Source: CAYLQD01 sp043819695
GTDB lineage: Bacteria > Planctomycetota > PUPC01
DNA: 11,344 nt
NCBI GenBank assembly: GCA_043819695.1
Contig: JBDREM010000289.1
Location: 1-11,344 of the forward strand
Direction: 5' to 3'
Shown in pieces: positions 1 to 6,664 of the stretch. A program made the translations under genes and the position numbers. Positions within the stretch are counted from its first letter, which is position 1. Each line of letters starts with the position of its first letter. The notes beneath the pieces were generated by a model. That model ran no database searches, was not told the origin of the DNA, and saw only the letters and a program-made list of their open reading frames with translations.

Positions 1-671
1 CGGAAGAACCCGATATTGCCAATCTCGGACAGGATGAGCGCCGCACCGAACAGCCCGATCCCGGGAATGTCCATCAGGAGCCGTGCGTCGCGGCTCGGCT
101 TCATTCGCTCCTTCAGCCAACTCTCCACCTGGCCGATCTCGTCGGTCAGGAAGTCGATGGTCCGAAGGTAGCCGTCGAGGTTGTCGCGGTACTCTTGCAG
201 CAAGGCCACCTGGTCGAGCCATTCCCGGCCCGTCTTCCCGAACAGGTCGCTCAGCTTCGGAGGCATGACGCCGCACTTCCCGAGCACCGCGTGAATCCGC
301 GCCTTCAGGCCCGTCCGGATCCGAACCAGCGTGATCCGGTACCGCAGCCGTTCGCGCAGAAGACGCATCGCCTGTGGTGTGATCCGGCTCTCCGGCAGGT
401 AGTTCAGGCGAAGCAGATGAGCCAGCGCCGTCGCGTCCACCGTGTCCGTCTTGATCGTGCTCTCCGCGATCAGGCGGACCTTCAGCGGGTTCGCCAGGTG
501 CGCCTCCAGCCCCAACTCCTCCAGCACGTCCACCGCCCAGTACCAGTTTGCCGTCGCCTCCAGCGCGATGCGGGCCAAGCCTGGGTCGTGCTCGCCGAAC
601 GCCTCGCCGAACGCGTCGGCCGTGCTCGGGATCGTTCGCTTCCCAATCACGTCCCCCTCTTGATTCAGCAG
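1..671 (-). pseudogene. IS110-family transposase, 5'-truncated and cut by the window edge
   Basis: Reading the minus strand from about 671 to 1 gives an uninterrupted frame of the IS110/IS116/IS902 transposase type. This DEDD/RuvC-like serine recombinase family is now known to be guided by a bridge RNA. Counting from the GTG at 648-650, the DEDD acidic residues appear as E31 (ALEAT), D69 and D72 (IKTDTVDA), with the family's usual spacing. A helical linker follows, then the start of the C-terminal Tnp_20 domain (MDIPGIGLFGAALILSEIG), where the window ends. The first catalytic Asp, normally in a GIDVHK-like motif about 20-30 residues before this start, is absent. An in-frame TGA lies at 672-674, and the other two minus frames upstream show no such motif. 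The copy is therefore most likely an inactive remnant that also lost its left end. The family call is secure. Pseudogene status is an inference, and sequence before base 1 cannot be judged. Confidence 0.85.
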
Positions 672-963
672 TCACTGTTTTCTGCGTTGCTTTTTCGGAC
701 GGCCGCCGCGCAGGGGCGGTACGCGCCGCCGCGTGCCATGTATTCCACCACACGCGCGGCCGCATGGCGAACCGATTTCCCGCTGCCGCGGTGCGCGTGA
801 CTCTATAGAGTCCGCTATAGCATTACGGCCAGCGGCCCTTGCGCCGGCCGAGCATGCGGGCCCGGCGTCCGACGCCGGCTGGTGGAGATGTTGAGAACGG
901 GCCCAGCCAGGCGACGAACCGGGTCTGGCGGGCCAGGGGCCGCGCGCGACCGGCTGAGCGGGC

Positions 964-1001
964 GAAGAGCCGCACGCGGCTGCCATTATGGCAGGCTCTT
1001 C
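964..1001. repeat. Hairpin with GAAGAGCC / GGCTCTTC arms
   Basis: GAAGAGCC (964-971) is the exact reverse complement of GGCTCTTC (994-1001), giving an 8-bp outer stem. Inside it lie two smaller palindromes: AGCCGC/GCGGCT (968-981) and TGCCAT/ATGGCA (981-993). There is no following T-run, so it is not a standard intrinsic terminator. Its role is unknown. Confidence 0.5.
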
Positions 1002-1030
1002 CGCGGCGGAGCGAACGCGGGTGCATGCGC

Positions 1031-1088
1031 GCGCGCATGCGCTGCGCCAAAAACTCCGCGAAAAAGCATGCGCAGCGCGCATGCGCGC
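1031..1088. repeat. Long imperfect hairpin of alternating purine-pyrimidine sequence
   Basis: The left arm at 1031-1047 pairs over its full 17 bases with 1070-1088, with one 2-nt bulge (1079-1080), around a loop of about 22 nt. The left arm overlaps a perfect 18-bp palindrome (1023-1040). Bases 1021-1042 alternate purine and pyrimidine without a break (GTGCATGCGCGC...), the classical composition of Z-DNA-prone sequence. The 6-mer GCATGC recurs four times within about 60 bp. No function can be assigned from the sequence. Confidence 0.6.
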
Positions 1089-1251
1089 CGAATGTCGGCG
1101 CTCGAACCCGTTCAGGAGGCCGCGGAACGTCCGCGTGACGTGCGGGCGGTGCAGCCGCGGCCGGGGACGGCTCCACAGGCAGGCAAGCCAACGGCGGAGC
1201 GGGACGCGCCGCGAGGGAGACGCTTCGGGGTCCGGGAAATACTCGGGCGCG

Positions 1252-1312
1252 CTACGATTTCGCGACGTTGGGGAGCAGGAGGCGCCCTGAGGCTCGTGGA
1301 GCGTTGGAGCGC
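1252..1312. repeat. 61-bp direct repeat, copy 1
   Basis: This segment recurs at 1448-1508 with a single mismatch (A at 1300, G at 1496). Each copy begins CTACGATTTCGCGACGTTGG and ends GCGTTGGAGCGC. The copies are separated by a 129-bp element plus its 5-bp flanking duplication. If that insertion is removed, the two copies become a tandem duplication with only one base between them. Confidence 0.9.
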
Positions 1313-1313
1313 T

Positions 1314-1442
1314 GGGGCTGTTGAAAGAGCCCGCCCGCTCACAGAGCGGGCCTACAAGGGGCTCTCCAGACCGCCGCGAAACGGTCGTTCCTGTAGGCCG
1401 ACTTTGTAAGTCGGCGGTTCCTGAGCCTTTTTCAACAGCCCC
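1314..1442. mobile_element. 129-bp MITE-like element (GGGGCTGTTGAAA ends, 5-bp duplication)
   Basis: The left end GGGGCTGTTGAAA (1314-1326) is the perfect 13-bp inverted repeat of the right end (1430-1442), and similarity continues inward. GCGCT lies immediately outside both ends (1309-1313 and 1443-1447), consistent with a 5-bp target duplication. The interior is almost all hairpin. CCCGCTC/GAGCGGG (1333-1350 region) and CCGACTT/AAGTCGG (1398-1414) are local stems, and GGCCTACA pairs with TGTAGGCC to join them. There is no coding capacity, so any movement would need a transposase supplied elsewhere. Because it lies just downstream of the parB stop, its hairpins could also end or protect the parAB transcript. 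The parent IS family is not assigned. Part of the flanking duplication overlaps the repeat boundary, so 4 versus 5 bp is slightly ambiguous. Confidence 0.7.
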
Positions 1443-1447
1443 GCGCT

Positions 1448-1508
1448 CTACGATTTCGCGACGTTGGGGAGCAGGAGGCGCCCTGAGGCTCGTGGGGCGT
1501 TGGAGCGC
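1448..1508. repeat. 61-bp direct repeat, copy 2
   Basis: This is the second copy of the repeat at 1252-1312, identical except for one base. It ends two bases before the parB stop codon complement (1510-1512), so the repeat unit abuts the 3' end of parB without entering it. Copy 1 is preceded, and copy 2 followed, by GCGCGCTAC-like sequence. That fits a duplication arising between short GCGC-containing matches. Confidence 0.9.
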
Positions 1509-1509
1509 G

Positions 1510-2412
1510 CTACAAGCTGGTGACGTTCGGGCGGTCGAGGACGCGCTCGACGATGCGATCGAAGTCGTCGAGCGAATAGTACTCGACGATGACGCGGCCG
1601 GCGTTCGGCTTGGTGGCGACGATGGAGACCTTCGTGCCGAGTGCGCCGCGTAGCTGCTCTTCGAGGTCCCGGATGTGCGGCTCCTTGTTGTCGTCGGGCC
1701 GCCTGCGGGGGCGCCTCGAGCTGACGCCGCCCTTTGCAGCGAGCTTCTCGACCTGGCGGACGGAGAGGTCGTTCTTCTCGGTCTTTCGCCAGACGGTCAG
1801 TTGCTCTTCGGCCGTTCGGAGCGAGAGGAGGGCACGTGCGTGGCCCATGCTGATTGTTCCACGTGAAACAGCGTCCTGGATTTCACTTGGGAGTTCGAGG
1901 AGGCGCATGACGTTGGCCATCGTGCTGCGGTTTATCCCAAGTCGTTGTGCGGCCAGCTCTTGCGTCAGCTCGAAGGTCTCGATGAGCCGTTTGTAGGCGG
2001 TCGCCTTCTCGATGGCGTTCAGGTCCTGCCGCTGGATGTTCTCGATGACTGAGAGTTCGAAGGCCTTGGCGGAATCGACGTTTCGGACCTGCGCGGGCAC
2101 GGCGCTGAGGCCTGCGGCCTTGGCGGCGCGCCAGCGGCGCTCGCCGGCGATCAGTTCGAATGCATCTCCGGACCGGCGGACGATGACGGGCTGGATGATG
2201 CCGTTCTGCCGCACGGACTGAACGAGCTCTTGGAAGGCGTCCTCCTGGAAATCGAGGCGGGGCTGCGACGGGTTGGGCTTGATGTCGGCAACTGGGATAT
2301 GCAGGATCTCGTCGCTGGTAGCCGGGGGCTGCGGCGGGGTGGGCGTCTTCTTGGCCGGTTTGTGCTTTGCAAGGAGGCTCTCGAGGGACGTTCCGAGTTT
2401 GCTAGTTGGCAT
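1510..2412 (-). CDS. parB: Chromosome-partitioning protein ParB (Noc/Spo0J type)
   Basis: This is a DNA-binding CTPase of the ParABS system. It loads at parS, spreads along DNA as a clamp, and is moved by ParA to segregate newly replicated origins. The 300-residue length is normal for a chromosomal ParB. Visible parts are a flexible Pro/Lys-rich N-terminus (about 1-33), the ParB/Srx nucleotide-binding domain with PNPSQPR (46-52) and GERRWRA (90-96), the ENIQRQDLNAIE box (124-135), a helix-turn-helix (about 149-172), GHAR (190-193), a basic linker (RRPRRRP, about 233-239) and the C-terminal dimerisation domain (about 245-300). The ATG at 2410-2412 is preceded by AAGGGAGA at good spacing. It lies inside the end of parA, giving an 11-bp overlap, so the two genes are probably translationally coupled. 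A consensus parS site sits within the gene, as in Bacillus spo0J. Confidence 0.97.
   Translation of the reverse strand: MPTSKLGTSLESLLAKHKPAKKTPTPPQPPATSDEILHIPVADIKPNPSQPRLDFQEDAFQELVQSVRQNGIIQPVIVRRSGDAFELIAGERRWRAAKAAGLSAVPAQVRNVDSAKAFELSVIENIQRQDLNAIEKATAYKRLIETFELTQELAAQRLGINRSTMANVMRLLELPSEIQDAVSRGTISMGHARALLSLRTAEEQLTVWRKTEKNDLSVRQVEKLAAKGGVSSRRPRRRPDDNKEPHIRDLEEQLRGALGTKVSIVATKPNAGRVIVEYYSLDDFDRIVERVLDRPNVTSL
1855..1870. promoter_or_regulatory. parS: parS site inside parB
   Basis: The 16-mer TGTTCCACGTGAAACA fits the widely conserved bacterial parS consensus TGTTNCACGTGAAACA at every position and is a near-palindrome around CACGTG. It lies inside the parB coding sequence. ParB should bind here and nucleate the partition complex, and such sites are normally close to the replication origin. 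Binding itself is inferred from sequence identity. Confidence 0.93.
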
Positions 2413-3160
2413 CGATAATCTCCCTTGCCAGTTGAAGGTACGCGTTGGTTCCGCGTGATCGCGGGTCGTATTCTATGGCCGGCAATCCGTGGCTGGGCGC
2501 CTCGCCGAGGATCGGGTCACGGGGCACCCAGGCCCGGTAAGTACTGTTGGCGAAGTGCTTTAGCACGTCGGCCACGATGTCCCGCGCCAGGGGCACATTC
2601 GGATCGTACATTGTGAAGAGGAATCCGCCGATCCCGGCCTCGGAGCCGTGTTCGGCCTGCGCCGCCGCGAGGGTGTCGAGCATTTGCGCGAGCCCCTCCA
2701 TCGCGTAGTACTCGCATTGGACCGGGATGATGACCTCGCGGGCGGCGACGAGCGCGTTCAGGGCGAGGAGGCCGGACGAAGGAGGGCAGTCGATGATGAC
2801 ATAGTCGAACTTTTCCTCGACGGCTGCGAGGGCGCGCTTGAGTTGGCGGCAGCGGTCGACCTCGTGCCGCAGCAGGAGTTCGGCGTCGGCCAGCTTGTCG
2901 GTGGCGGCGACGAGCGCCAAGTTCTCGATCCGCGTCTTTTCGATCCAGGTATCCGGGCGTTCGGGTGCAGTGAGCGCGGTGTCGGTCCCGCCTTCTCGGG
3001 GTTTTTCGGAGCCGAGGCCGGATGTTGCGTTGCCCTGGGGATCGATGTCGATCAGGAGGCATCGGTTGCGGGCGAGGGCGAGGCTCGCGGCGAGGTTGAC
3101 GGCCGTCGTAGTCTTGCCCACGCCGCCCTTCTGGTTGGCAATAGCAAAGGTTGTTTTCAC
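2402..3160 (-). CDS. parA: Chromosome-partitioning ATPase ParA (Soj/MinD family)
   Basis: This is a deviant-Walker ATPase that binds DNA nonspecifically as an ATP dimer and is released by ParB, driving origin segregation. With the start chosen here it has 252 residues, typical for Soj-type ParA with no N-terminal helix-turn-helix. Motifs are the deviant Walker A KGGVGKTT (11-18, with the signature lysine K11), Walker A' DIDPQGNAT (38-46), Walker B VIIDCPPS (121-128), the TMYD motif (183-186) and the conserved tail EAPSHGLPAIEYDPRS (220-235). The start is the GTG at 3158-3160, which places MKTTFAIANQKGG at the N-terminus as in homologues and has GGAGA about 11 nt upstream. The open frame runs on to 3421, but that extension crosses the parS site and promoter region and has no family similarity. 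parB follows with overlapping ends. Confidence 0.96.
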   Translation of the reverse strand: MKTTFAIANQKGGVGKTTTAVNLAASLALARNRCLLIDIDPQGNATSGLGSEKPREGGTDTALTAPERPDTWIEKTRIENLALVAATDKLADAELLLRHEVDRCRQLKRALAAVEEKFDYVIIDCPPSSGLLALNALVAAREVIIPVQCEYYAMEGLAQMLDTLAAAQAEHGSEAGIGGFLFTMYDPNVPLARDIVADVLKHFANSTYRAWVPRDPILGEAPSHGLPAIEYDPRSRGTNAYLQLAREIIDAN

Positions 3161-3199
3161 GAGCGGCCAAGTCTCCGCGCTGCCGGGAGCGGCCCGGCG

Positions 3200-3215
3200 C
3201 GTTTCACGTGGAACA
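3200..3215. promoter_or_regulatory. parS: Second parS site, upstream of parA
   Basis: Read on the minus strand the site is TGTTCCACGTGAAACG, which is 15 of 16 positions of the parS site inside parB, with the 14-base core GTTCCACGTGAAAC intact. It lies 40 bp upstream of the parA GTG. A TAAAAT hexamer on the minus strand (3217-3222), a possible parA -10 box, is directly adjacent. ParB bound here could therefore affect transcription of its own operon. The site call is strong, and the autoregulation is inference. Confidence 0.88.
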
Positions 3216-3256
3216 TATTTTAGCAGCAAAATCGGGCCAATCGACCTTTTTTTCGC

Positions 3257-3286
3257 TTGCCTGCAAAGGCCGGCGTTACCTATAAT
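3257..3286 (+). promoter_or_regulatory. Promoter of the permease-phosphoesterase-aminotransferase unit
   Basis: A perfect -10 hexamer TATAAT (3281-3286) lies 18 bp after TTGCCT (3257-3262), a partial match to TTGACA. The expected transcription start is about 3293, leaving a leader of about 37 nt before the ATG at 3330. It points away from parAB, so the gap is a divergent promoter region. The -10 is convincing and the -35 weak. Confidence 0.6.
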
Positions 3287-3329
3287 CGCATTGCACACAG
3301 TGGGTGAGTTGATTTTGTCAGGGGTGGTC

Positions 3330-4475
3330 ATGCGAATCTGGACCGTTGCAGCAGCGACTTGGCGTGAGGCCGTGCGGCAGCCGGTCTCGATCATCATCCT
3401 GGTAATGATGGCGTTCGTCACGTTCGCCGCTCAGTTTCTCAACTTCTATCATTTCGACGCGGAGACGGGGTACAACGCGATACGGCAGATGTCGGTCGCG
3501 TCGACGCTTGTGTGCGGGATCGTGATCGCCGTGTTCACGGCGTCGAGGGTGTTGGCGGACGAAATCGAGAGCCGGGCGATCCTCACGCTTCTTGCGAAGC
3601 CAATCCAGCGCTGCGAGATCATCCTCGGCAAGTTCACCGGCATAATGATGGCGATCCTGGCGGCGTTCCTCGTAATGGCCGCCGTCTCAATGTTGACTGC
3701 GTGGTGGACGGAGGCCGAGGTGCAAGGGCCGACTCGGATCGACAAGTGGCGAGCCAACCCATGCCTGGCCGTGACGGAACTTCCGGCGCTCGCGACGGGA
3801 CAGGGGGCGCTTCAGGTCGCCGAGAGCTATGGGGAACTGGTCAGCCGGCGCGAGGGGCAGGGGCTGGACTACTTGCAGTCGGTGGGCGACTTCCTGATGT
3901 TGCTGACGGGCCAGTCTTCGCAGTTGGTGGCGCGCGCCCCGCTTGCCGCCGAGCTGAAGGAGACGGGGAAGGCCCGCGGCGGGTACGTCGACACGCGCTA
4001 CGTGCGCGCAGCCAGCCCGGGCCTGGCGAGCTTCGTGGGCAACGCGCGGACGTTCCTCGCAGAACGGATGGGCGTCTTGCCCGAGGCGTTTGTCTTGGCG
4101 TTCGCTCATGTAATGGTCATCGCTGCGGTCGCGGTCGCCGTTTCGACCCGGCTGCCGTTGGTCTTCAACGCGCTGTTCTGCGCGGCGATCTTCGTGCTGG
4201 GAAACCTCTCGCGCGAGTTGGGCAGGGCGCTGACGGAGGCCGACATGGGCGGCGGCGTCTCGGGCGCGCTCGGCAGGGCCGCGTCGTGGCCCGTCATCGC
4301 CCTGTGCCGCTTGCTGCCGAACTTCGAGAACCTGAACCTGACGGATCCGCTGGCGACCGGGATCACCCGCGTGGGCCCGAGCGTATGGATATATGGCTCT
4401 CTATATGGTTTCCTATATGCTGCCGCGGTGCTGGGCGTCGCGGTCCTGTTGTTCCGGCGGCGCGAAGTGGCGTAG
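3330..4475 (+). CDS. ABC-2 type transporter permease subunit
   Basis: This 381-residue integral membrane protein resembles the ABC-2 permeases of the 'multi-copper enzyme maturation' (NosY-like) group. The best signature is the cytoplasmic coupling segment after the second helix, DEIESRAILTLLAKPIQRCE (77-96), followed by IILGKFTG. Predicted membrane segments are about 18-38, 54-71, 103-124, 252-272, 277-293 and 352-376. They leave a long extracytoplasmic loop at about 126-250 and a basic cytoplasmic C-terminus (RRREVA). The ATG at 3330 is chosen because MRIWTVAAATWREAVRQPV is the usual N-terminus of this group and a GGGG stretch precedes it. The open frame further upstream overlaps parA and is spurious. 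No ATPase partner is in the window and the substrate is unknown. It is the first gene of a likely operon, with 39 bp to the next start. Confidence 0.88.
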   Translation: MRIWTVAAATWREAVRQPVSIIILVMMAFVTFAAQFLNFYHFDAETGYNAIRQMSVASTLVCGIVIAVFTASRVLADEIESRAILTLLAKPIQRCEIILGKFTGIMMAILAAFLVMAAVSMLTAWWTEAEVQGPTRIDKWRANPCLAVTELPALATGQGALQVAESYGELVSRREGQGLDYLQSVGDFLMLLTGQSSQLVARAPLAAELKETGKARGGYVDTRYVRAASPGLASFVGNARTFLAERMGVLPEAFVLAFAHVMVIAAVAVAVSTRLPLVFNALFCAAIFVLGNLSRELGRALTEADMGGGVSGALGRAASWPVIALCRLLPNFENLNLTDPLATGITRVGPSVWIYGSLYGFLYAAAVLGVAVLLFRRREVA

Positions 4476-4514
4476 GCGCCGCGCGTGTTCCGCTCTCCTT
4501 CGGGTAAGCCCCTG

Positions 4515-5246
4515 ATGAGGTACGCCGTTCTCGGAGATATTCACTCGAACTGGGACGCGTTCCGCGCCGTCCTTAAGGACATGGAAGACAAGGAGATAGA
4601 GCGCCGGCTCTGTGTCGGCGATGTTGTTGGCTACGGCGCCGAGCCGCGGAAATGCATCCGCGCCGTCCACGAGAACGAGTTCGCCTGTGTGGTCGGCAAC
4701 CACGACCAGGCCGTCATCGGGCGGCTCGATGTCGCCTATTTCAACGCGCACGCGCGCCAGGCGGTCTTGTGGACGCGCCAGCGGCTGTCCGTGGACAACG
4801 CCGAGTTCCTCGGCGCGCTCGACCTTGTCGCCGTCACCGACGACCTCACCCTCGCGCACGGGACCGTCCACAGCCCGGAGCAGTTCGGGTACATCGAGAC
4901 GGTCTTGGCGGCACAGGTCTCGTTTCACGCGATGACGACGAAGGTCGCGTTCCTGGGCCACTCGCACGTGCCGATCGCGTTCCTCGAGAACGAAGGCCAG
5001 GACTCGGTGACGTACACGCAGAGCACGGAGATCGAGCTGCGGCACGCGCCGAAGGCGATCATCAACGTCGGCAGCGTTGGCCAGCCGCGGGACGACGACC
5101 CGCGCGCCTGCTACGCCATCTACGATTCCGGCACGCAGACGGTCGAACTGCGGCGCATAGAGTATGACATAGCACACGCGCAGGCCAAGATCCGGAAGGC
5201 CGGCCTGCCCGACGTCCTCGCCGCCCGCCTCGCACTCGGCCGGTGA
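4515..5246 (+). CDS. Calcineurin-like metallophosphoesterase (YfcE/MJ0936-like)
   Basis: This 243-residue cytosolic phosphodiesterase or phosphatase belongs to the Metallophos_2 family and uses a two-metal centre. All metal-binding motifs are present in order: GDIHSN (7-12), GDVVGYG (35-41), GNHD (61-64), AHGT (114-117) and GHSHVP (148-153). The family's NVGSVGQPRDDDPRA block is at 184-198. I prefer the ATG at 4515 because it starts directly with MRYAVLGDIHSN. A frame start at 4485 would add ten unconserved residues (MFRSPSGKPL). No strong Shine-Dalgarno is visible before either start, so translation may be coupled to the upstream permease gene 39 bp away. The physiological substrate cannot be told from sequence, since members act on varied small phosphodiesters or nucleotides. 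Confidence 0.92.
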   Translation: MRYAVLGDIHSNWDAFRAVLKDMEDKEIERRLCVGDVVGYGAEPRKCIRAVHENEFACVVGNHDQAVIGRLDVAYFNAHARQAVLWTRQRLSVDNAEFLGALDLVAVTDDLTLAHGTVHSPEQFGYIETVLAAQVSFHAMTTKVAFLGHSHVPIAFLENEGQDSVTYTQSTEIELRHAPKAIINVGSVGQPRDDDPRACYAIYDSGTQTVELRRIEYDIAHAQAKIRKAGLPDVLAARLALGR

Positions 5247-5278
5247 GGGCGCCACACAGACACACGGAGGACCCGCAG

Positions 5279-6466
5279 ATGGCCGTCTCGAAACGAGCGC
5301 TGGCCGTAACGCCGTCGCCCACACTCGCCATCAGCTCGCAGGCGAAGGCGATGAAGGCGAAGGGCATCGACGTCGTCGGCTTCGGAGCGGGCGAGCCCGA
5401 CTTCGACACGCCCGGCCACATCAAGCAGGCGGCCGTCGACGCTCTCAATGCCGGCTTCACCAAGTACCCGCTGCCCGTCGCCGGCATCGTGGAACTCCGC
5501 GAGGCCATTGTCGAGAAGCTCCGGCGCGACAACGCCCTCGAGTACTCGCCCGGCGACGTCAGCGTCGCCGTCGGCGGCAAGAACGCGCTCTACACGCTCA
5601 TGCAGGCGATGATCGACCCGGGCGACGAGGTTCTCATCCCCGCGCCGTACTGGGTGAGTTATCCCGAAATGGCGAAGCTGGCCGGTGGCCGGCCGGCCAT
5701 CGTCGATGCCGTCGAGGAGAACGACTTCAAGCTCACGCCCGCGCAGCTCGAGGCCGCGATCAACAATAACACCAAACTCGTCGTCATCAACAGCCCGAGC
5801 AACCCGACCGGCTCGGTCTACACGCCCGGCGAGCTCGAGGCCATTGCGAACGTCATCGTCGCCCACGGCGTGAACGTCGTGTCCGACGAGATCTACGAGC
5901 AGCTCGTCTACGACGGCGTCGAGCAGCGGAGCATCGCGTCGTTCGGCCCCGAGATCAAGAAGCTGACGATCGTCTGCAACGGGCTGTCGAAGGCCTACTC
6001 GATGACCGGCTGGCGCGTCGGCTACCTCGCCGGCCCGTCCGACATCATCGGCGCGGTCAACAAGCTTCAGAGCCACGCGACGTCGGGGCCGACGTCGTTC
6101 GTGCAGAAGGGCGCCGCCGCCGCGCTGACGGGCAGCCAGGAGACGGTTGCGGCGATGCGGGCCGAGTTCGACCGGCGCCGCGCGGTCATCGTCGAGCGCC
6201 TCAACGCGCTGCGCGGCGTTCGCTGCCGCACGCCGAAGGGCGCGTTCTACGCGTTCCCGAACATCGCCGAGCTCATCGGCGAGGAGATCGGCGGCGTGCG
6301 GATCGGCGGCTCGCTCGACCTCGCGAACGTATGCCTGAACGAGGCGCACGTCGCCGTCGTGCCCGGGATCGCGTTCGGCAGCGACCACCACATCCGCCTC
6401 TCCTACGCCACGTCAATCGACGTGATCGAGGAGGGGATGGACCGGCTCACGAAGCTGCTGGGGTAA
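5279..6466 (+). CDS. Class I aspartate-type aminotransferase (PLP-dependent)
   Basis: This 395-residue fold-type I enzyme exchanges amino groups between an amino acid, probably aspartate or another acidic substrate, and 2-oxoglutarate or a related oxo-acid. Visible elements are the N-terminal TPSPTLAI segment, GAGEPDFDTP (37-46), GGKNAL (99-104), NSPSNPTG (171-178), SDEIYE (202-207) with the PLP-contacting Asp203 and Tyr206, SKAYSMTGWR (237-246) with Schiff-base Lys238, and the carboxylate-binding arginine in HIRLSYA (R373). The N-terminal pattern and GGK motif resemble the Thermus-type (Ib) aspartate or aspartate/prephenate aminotransferases. The ATG at 5279 has GGAGG eight nt upstream (5266-5270). 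The frame's earlier start at 5243 would overlap the phosphoesterase gene and adds nothing conserved. It lies 32 bp after the phosphoesterase and is the last gene of the unit. Exact substrate is uncertain. Confidence 0.95.
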   Translation: MAVSKRALAVTPSPTLAISSQAKAMKAKGIDVVGFGAGEPDFDTPGHIKQAAVDALNAGFTKYPLPVAGIVELREAIVEKLRRDNALEYSPGDVSVAVGGKNALYTLMQAMIDPGDEVLIPAPYWVSYPEMAKLAGGRPAIVDAVEENDFKLTPAQLEAAINNNTKLVVINSPSNPTGSVYTPGELEAIANVIVAHGVNVVSDEIYEQLVYDGVEQRSIASFGPEIKKLTIVCNGLSKAYSMTGWRVGYLAGPSDIIGAVNKLQSHATSGPTSFVQKGAAAALTGSQETVAAMRAEFDRRRAVIVERLNALRGVRCRTPKGAFYAFPNIAELIGEEIGGVRIGGSLDLANVCLNEAHVAVVPGIAFGSDHHIRLSYATSIDVIEEGMDRLTKLLG

Positions 6467-6655
6467 GCCAGACCGAACGTGCGTGGGCACCTCCCGCCAG
6501 GCGTTCGCTCCGCTCAAGCGCGGTGCGGCGCGAGGACGGCGCGCCAGGTCTTGTGGGCCCGGCGCTTCGCGCCATCAACATGGAGTGTTATGCCGATCAC
6601 ATGCATTCAGGACCCCATTGAGAGTGCTCCGCGATGTACAAGGGGCGCATACTAA
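6467..6655. other. Gene-free segment after the aminotransferase gene
   Basis: I see no gene, RNA gene or convincing intrinsic terminator here. A weak GGCGC/GCGCC stem near 6561-6573 lacks a T-run. This seems to be ordinary spacer sequence lying before the first of two inserted elements. Confidence 0.5.
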
Positions 6656-6664
6656 TCATGTACT

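Larger units (their letters stand above)
672..1251. other. Gene-free, hairpin-dense stretch between the IS110 remnant and the 61-bp repeats
   Basis: I see no credible coding region here. The open frames are arginine/alanine-rich GC artefacts with no domain and no ribosome binding site. The stretch holds two short palindromes (ACTCTATAGAGT at 799-810 and GCTATAGC at 813-820), a hairpin at 862-878 (7-bp stem, 3-nt loop), a hairpin at 964-1001, and the large GC-alternating hairpin at 1031-1088. Bases 1092-1250 show nothing I can interpret. The stretch could be the remains of mobile DNA next to the broken transposase, or a structured downstream region of the parAB transcript. Confidence 0.5.

Noticed and set aside
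665..801. Short minus-strand frame reading VVEYMARGGAYRPC and ending at TGA 665-667
   Set aside because: It has a protein-like look but no supported start, an upstream in-frame stop near 803, and no family I recognise.
672..1082. 136-codon minus-strand frame upstream of the IS110 remnant
   Set aside because: It is low-complexity Ala/Arg/Pro-rich sequence crossing palindromes, with no recognisable motif.
1314..1442. Simple rho-independent terminator for parB
   Set aside because: The inverted ends and flanking duplication are better explained by an inserted element. No stem is followed by a T-run in the parB direction, although some terminator activity remains possible.
1252..1508. CRISPR-like array
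   Set aside because: There are only two long copies, with an element bearing inverted ends between them. There is no regular short repeat/spacer pattern and no cas gene.
2838..3329. Long N-terminal extension of the permease frame
   Set aside because: It is antisense to parA with no conserved content. The ATG at 3330 fits the family.
3161..3421. N-terminal extension of ParA to 339 residues
   Set aside because: The extension has no ParA similarity, crosses the parS site and divergent promoter, and the GTG at 3160 gives the canonical N-terminus.
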